Assembly (NCBI GenBank): GCA_015486655.1 | Contig: WFRF01000203.1 | Coordinates: 1 to 15,932, forward strand | Length of the DNA stretch: 15,932 nucleotides | From: Caldifarciminota bacterium | GTDB lineage: Bacteria > Hydrothermota > 32-111 > QNBC01 | Direction of reading: 5' to 3' | Part shown: in pieces, positions 14,108 to 15,932 of the stretch | Layout of the letters: the number at the start of each line of letters is the position of its first letter | Numbering within the stretch: the stretch's first letter is position 1 | Program-made: the position numbers and the translations under genes | The notes under the pieces: generated by a model | Databases searched by the model: none | Told to the model about the DNA's origin: nothing | Seen by the model: only the letters and a program-made list of their open reading frames with translations

Positions 14108-14203
14108 ATAACCCGTTAAATAACTAAGAAGTAGGAAATATGGGAAGTGTAAAATAAATATACCTCCCAAATAAATTTTATCGCTTAATTTTTCTTGTGA
14201 AAT

Positions 14204-14237
14204 ATCGAGGTAAAGAAAATATTTTCTTTACCTCGAT
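14204..14237 (-). terminator. Perfect 34-bp palindrome, likely terminator hairpin
   Basis: ATCGAGGTAAAGAAAAT is followed immediately by its exact reverse complement. It starts 12 bp after the stop of the secreted-protein gene. In RNA it would form a stem of about 13-15 bp with a small AU loop. The T-run after it is weak (ATTTC), so it may act more as a 3' stability hairpin than as a classical intrinsic terminator. It is the most symmetrical sequence in the window. Confidence 0.6.
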
Positions 14238-14248
14238 TAGAATAGACT

Positions 14249-15709
14249 TTACCTTATATTTACAAGTTTCTTTATTTCTCGGTTTTTGCCGTTCTTTATC
14301 TCAGCGAAATAGACTCCGTTTTTCAACTTTAAATCGAATTTTCCGTTACCGCTTGATACTGTTTTTTCAAAAACTTTACTACCTATCAAATCATAAACGG
14401 CAACAGAGATGTTTTTGTCGGAATTCCCCGAAACCAACAACTTTCCGTTTATAAACTTAACCTTGACCGAAGATTTACTTATATTGTCCTCAGACTTAAT
14501 ACCCGTTTGTGTAAGGTAAAAGTTTATCCCCGTGTCTCCGCATGCGGCAGGAATCAAGGATGGACTACATGAATATCCGTCAGGAACAATGACAAAAACA
14601 TTATACGAATCGGAAGCCGTTGAAACGGGCAGTATATATCTACCGTCTGAATATGTAATAGTTTTCATATCGCCTACAACCGTATCAGATGTTGCGGAAC
14701 ATCTTACCTCAAATGTATCCACACCGTTTCCGTCCACATAAACATGCCCTTTAATGCTGCTGTCATTCTTAAAGAGTAGAATGTTAAAATTCGTATTCCC
14801 GCTGACTATTAAAGATGTATCTTTCCTGTTTGTGTATAGCGGGTAATACATATCCGTAAGGAAACTGTAATCTACTTCCCAATTCGAGAAGTAGAGTCCC
14901 TTCATTATCGGCATGCTGTAAGAACCGTTTATAAGAAATGTCTGAGCCGTAAGAGTCTGCACGGTTGTTCCGTTAAGATACCCTCCGCCTATAAACCAAG
15001 TGGCCGTATCTTTCAATGTATCTCCCAGGTTGTCAATGATGTATCCGCTTAACATTGTTGAATCGGTGAATGTTAATTGATAATTTTTGGTGTCGCTGCC
15101 CGATATAACCAAAGAATCCATACATCCGAGGTAACCGGGATTGTTACCCACAAAATCTATCAATATAATTTGTGCGGTATCTCCCACAAGAGAATCCGGA
15201 AGATATATGTTATAGGATCCATCCGTACCCGTAAACGCAGCATAATCTCCGTAATCAGTGCTTGCCATCACAAATATTTTATCCGCCGGGTTACTACCGG
15301 CCGTTACGTTACCGCTCACTGTGGTAGACGAAGAAATGTGATTTACCAACAAGGAAATTGTATCGGCACCACCGTTATCAATTCCGACAACAAACATGTA
15401 CATTGGCACGGGGACGGAAGGTATATAACCCGAATAATATGAATTCTTAATCTCATCAAAATCAAAGGGACTTCCGTCATATATTTTATAAAACGCAACA
15501 AGTTTATCACCTGAGTCCAGTGTAAAGTTTTGGTTAGCGTCATAGTAAAATTTTATTGTTGCGGAAGTATCACCTCCCTGAAAATTCCCCGTTAAAGTCA
15601 GAGAATCATTGACATTAACAGACGGAGCCGTAGAATTGTTGATTTTTAAATTGGTAAACCCGAAGAGAACGAATGGAAATAGAAGATAGAGAAAAAATAA
15701 TTTTTTCAT
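14249..15709 (-). CDS. Secreted repeat protein with type-IX-like C-terminal sorting tail
   Basis: The 486-residue protein starts at ATG 15709 with GGAGG (15715-15719) 5 nt upstream. It has a signal peptide MKKLFFLYLLFPFVLFGF. Next comes a strand-rich domain with a calcium-loop-like DANQNFTLDSGD (57-68). Three similar beta units of carboxypeptidase-regulatory/fibronectin type follow (about 129-210, 217-310 and 317-400), each opening with SG/KG-x-V and carrying a (T)DGSY/NGSY/SDGRY turn. The tail (about 411-486) reads VKVKFINGKLLVSG...VAVYDLIGSKVFE...LKNGVYFAEIKNG...KKLVNIR. This is the pattern of Por/type IX secretion type A sorting domains, which direct proteins through the outer membrane to the surface. 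No catalytic motif is seen, so a structural or adhesive surface role is likely. No T9SS machinery is in the window. Confidence 0.85.
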   Translation of the reverse strand: MKKLFFLYLLFPFVLFGFTNLKINNSTAPSVNVNDSLTLTGNFQGGDTSATIKFYYDANQNFTLDSGDKLVAFYKIYDGSPFDFDEIKNSYYSGYIPSVPVPMYMFVVGIDNGGADTISLLVNHISSSTTVSGNVTAGSNPADKIFVMASTDYGDYAAFTGTDGSYNIYLPDSLVGDTAQIILIDFVGNNPGYLGCMDSLVISGSDTKNYQLTFTDSTMLSGYIIDNLGDTLKDTATWFIGGGYLNGTTVQTLTAQTFLINGSYSMPIMKGLYFSNWEVDYSFLTDMYYPLYTNRKDTSLIVSGNTNFNILLFKNDSSIKGHVYVDGNGVDTFEVRCSATSDTVVGDMKTITYSDGRYILPVSTASDSYNVFVIVPDGYSCSPSLIPAACGDTGINFYLTQTGIKSEDNISKSSVKVKFINGKLLVSGNSDKNISVAVYDLIGSKVFEKTVSSGNGKFDLKLKNGVYFAEIKNGKNREIKKLVNIR

Positions 15710-15737
15710 AAATGCCTCCATTTTTATACTATAATTA

Positions 15738-15766
15738 ATAATAATTCCGCCACCACGATTTGTCAA
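15738..15766 (-). promoter_or_regulatory. Promoter of the secreted-protein gene
   Basis: Minus strand TTGACA (15766-15761), 17 bp, TATTAT (15743-15738), 29 bp before the ATG at 15709. It excludes the longer frame starting at 15805. Confidence 0.75.
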
Positions 15767-15796
15767 TATTTTTATTGAAATTGTTATTTCAAAGTC

Positions 15797-15834
15797 AAGT
15801 GTCACATATTTTTACTAAGCGAAGTGTCACATAT
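15797..15834. repeat. Direct repeat AAGTGTCACATAT, two copies
   Basis: Exact 13-bp copies at 15797-15809 and 15822-15834, with starts 25 bp apart. The last three codons of the edge ORF run into the inner copy. Repeated short blocks next to an ORF end are common at insertion-sequence termini, but no second end is visible. Confidence 0.6.
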
Positions 15835-15930
15835 GTTAGTATCACGGTAGTATTTTTTCATGCTTAAAATACCATCCACTTTATTTTGATATTCTACACC
15901 ATCATTGTTATCAGACAGGTAAGTTTCATG
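15802..15930 (-). CDS. Partial ORF cut by the window edge, possibly a transposase C-terminus
   Basis: A frame open at the right edge reads 42 residues (HETYLSDNNDGVEYQNKVDG..., later MKKYYRDTN) and stops with TGA at 15802-15804, inside the first AAGTGTCACATAT repeat. Composition is plausible for protein, but 42 codons can be open by chance in this AT-rich DNA. The adjoining direct repeats make an insertion-sequence end conceivable. I do not recognise the family. Confidence 0.3.
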   Translation of the reverse strand, partial: HETYLSDNNDGVEYQNKVDGILSMKKYYRDTNICDTSLSKNM

Positions 15931-15932
15931 TA

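Larger units (their letters stand above)
13549..14203. other. Gene-free stretch packed with degenerate repeats
   Basis: No credible gene. Short open frames here are side effects of GC-richer repeats. Contents, from left to right: a 28-bp motif (13568-13595), an inverted three-hairpin repeat (13632-13699), two copies of GAGAGCCTCACC (13742-13753, 13799-13810), three copies of CCCCTCATG (13752-13760, 13846-13854, 13877-13885), a hairpin CCCCTC-ATGCC-GAGGGG (13877-13893), a degenerate 57-bp element (13905-13961), and a hairpin GTCCGG-TTCTG-CCGGAC (14058-14074). GCCGAGGGGAATT occurs three times (13687, 13885, 14088). A 17-bp exact repeat GAGGGGAATTCAATAAT lies at 13888-13904 and 14091-14107. Confidence 0.7.

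Noticed and set aside
15077..15442. 121-codon plus-strand frame inside the secreted-protein gene
   Set aside because: It is a shadow of the minus-strand gene: rich in His, Arg and Ile in an unprotein-like pattern, with no promoter or ribosome-binding site.
15710..15805. Longer start for the secreted protein at 15805 or 15721
   Set aside because: It would bury the signal peptide and read through the promoter. In the 15721 case the start lies upstream of the Shine-Dalgarno used for 15709.

Overview
This is an AT-rich window from a bacterium with an outer membrane. The evidence for the envelope type is a BamD-type lipoprotein, a second TPR lipoprotein with a lipobox, a small protein that looks like an outer-membrane barrel, and a secreted protein ending in a type-IX-secretion-like sorting tail. 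These traits fit the FCB group or a related candidate phylum (for example Cloacimonadota or WOR-3-like lineages). The sequence alone does not settle the lineage. Nearly every transcription unit has a textbook housekeeping promoter, TTGACA-like, an exact 17-bp spacer and TATAAT-like, so I see eight good promoters.

Layout, left side. Positions 1-309 hold the 3' end of a TPR-protein gene. Next comes a 470-bp gene-free stretch filled with hairpin repeat elements, then the tmRNA gene (779-1122, tag ANSNYALAA, CCA encoded). A promoter then drives a tight seven-gene plus-strand operon (1219-7877): a DivIVA-domain coiled-coil protein, purine nucleoside phosphorylase, a TPR lipoprotein, BamD, NadD (NAD synthesis), DNA polymerase I with an eroded proofreading domain, and CoaE (last step of CoA synthesis). 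Most genes overlap by a few bases. The operon mixes envelope assembly with nucleotide, cofactor and DNA metabolism.

Middle. The last gene of that operon converges on a minus-strand cluster with overlapping stop codons (7874-7877). Read from right to left, that cluster is a small unknown ORF started by TTG (9462-9217), a PTS EIIA (PtsN-like) protein, a PII-like ferredoxin-fold protein and an adenosine-specific kinase. All four are coupled by overlaps or a 2-nt gap. The set looks like a small nucleotide/energy-sensing module and is the most interesting protein-coding group here. Further right, still on the minus strand, are a PAS/HD-GYP cyclic-di-GMP phosphodiesterase, a 328-residue protein I do not recognise, and a two-gene unit of WecB (UDP-GlcNAc 2-epimerase) followed by a small barrel-like exported protein.

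Right side. Positions 13549-14203 are gene-free and contain inverted-orientation relatives of the left-side repeats, including a shared 28-bp motif and a degenerate 57-bp two-hairpin element. After a perfect 34-bp palindrome comes the gene for a 486-residue secreted protein (minus strand). The window ends in a 13-bp direct repeat and an open reading frame cut by the edge, possibly the end of an insertion sequence.
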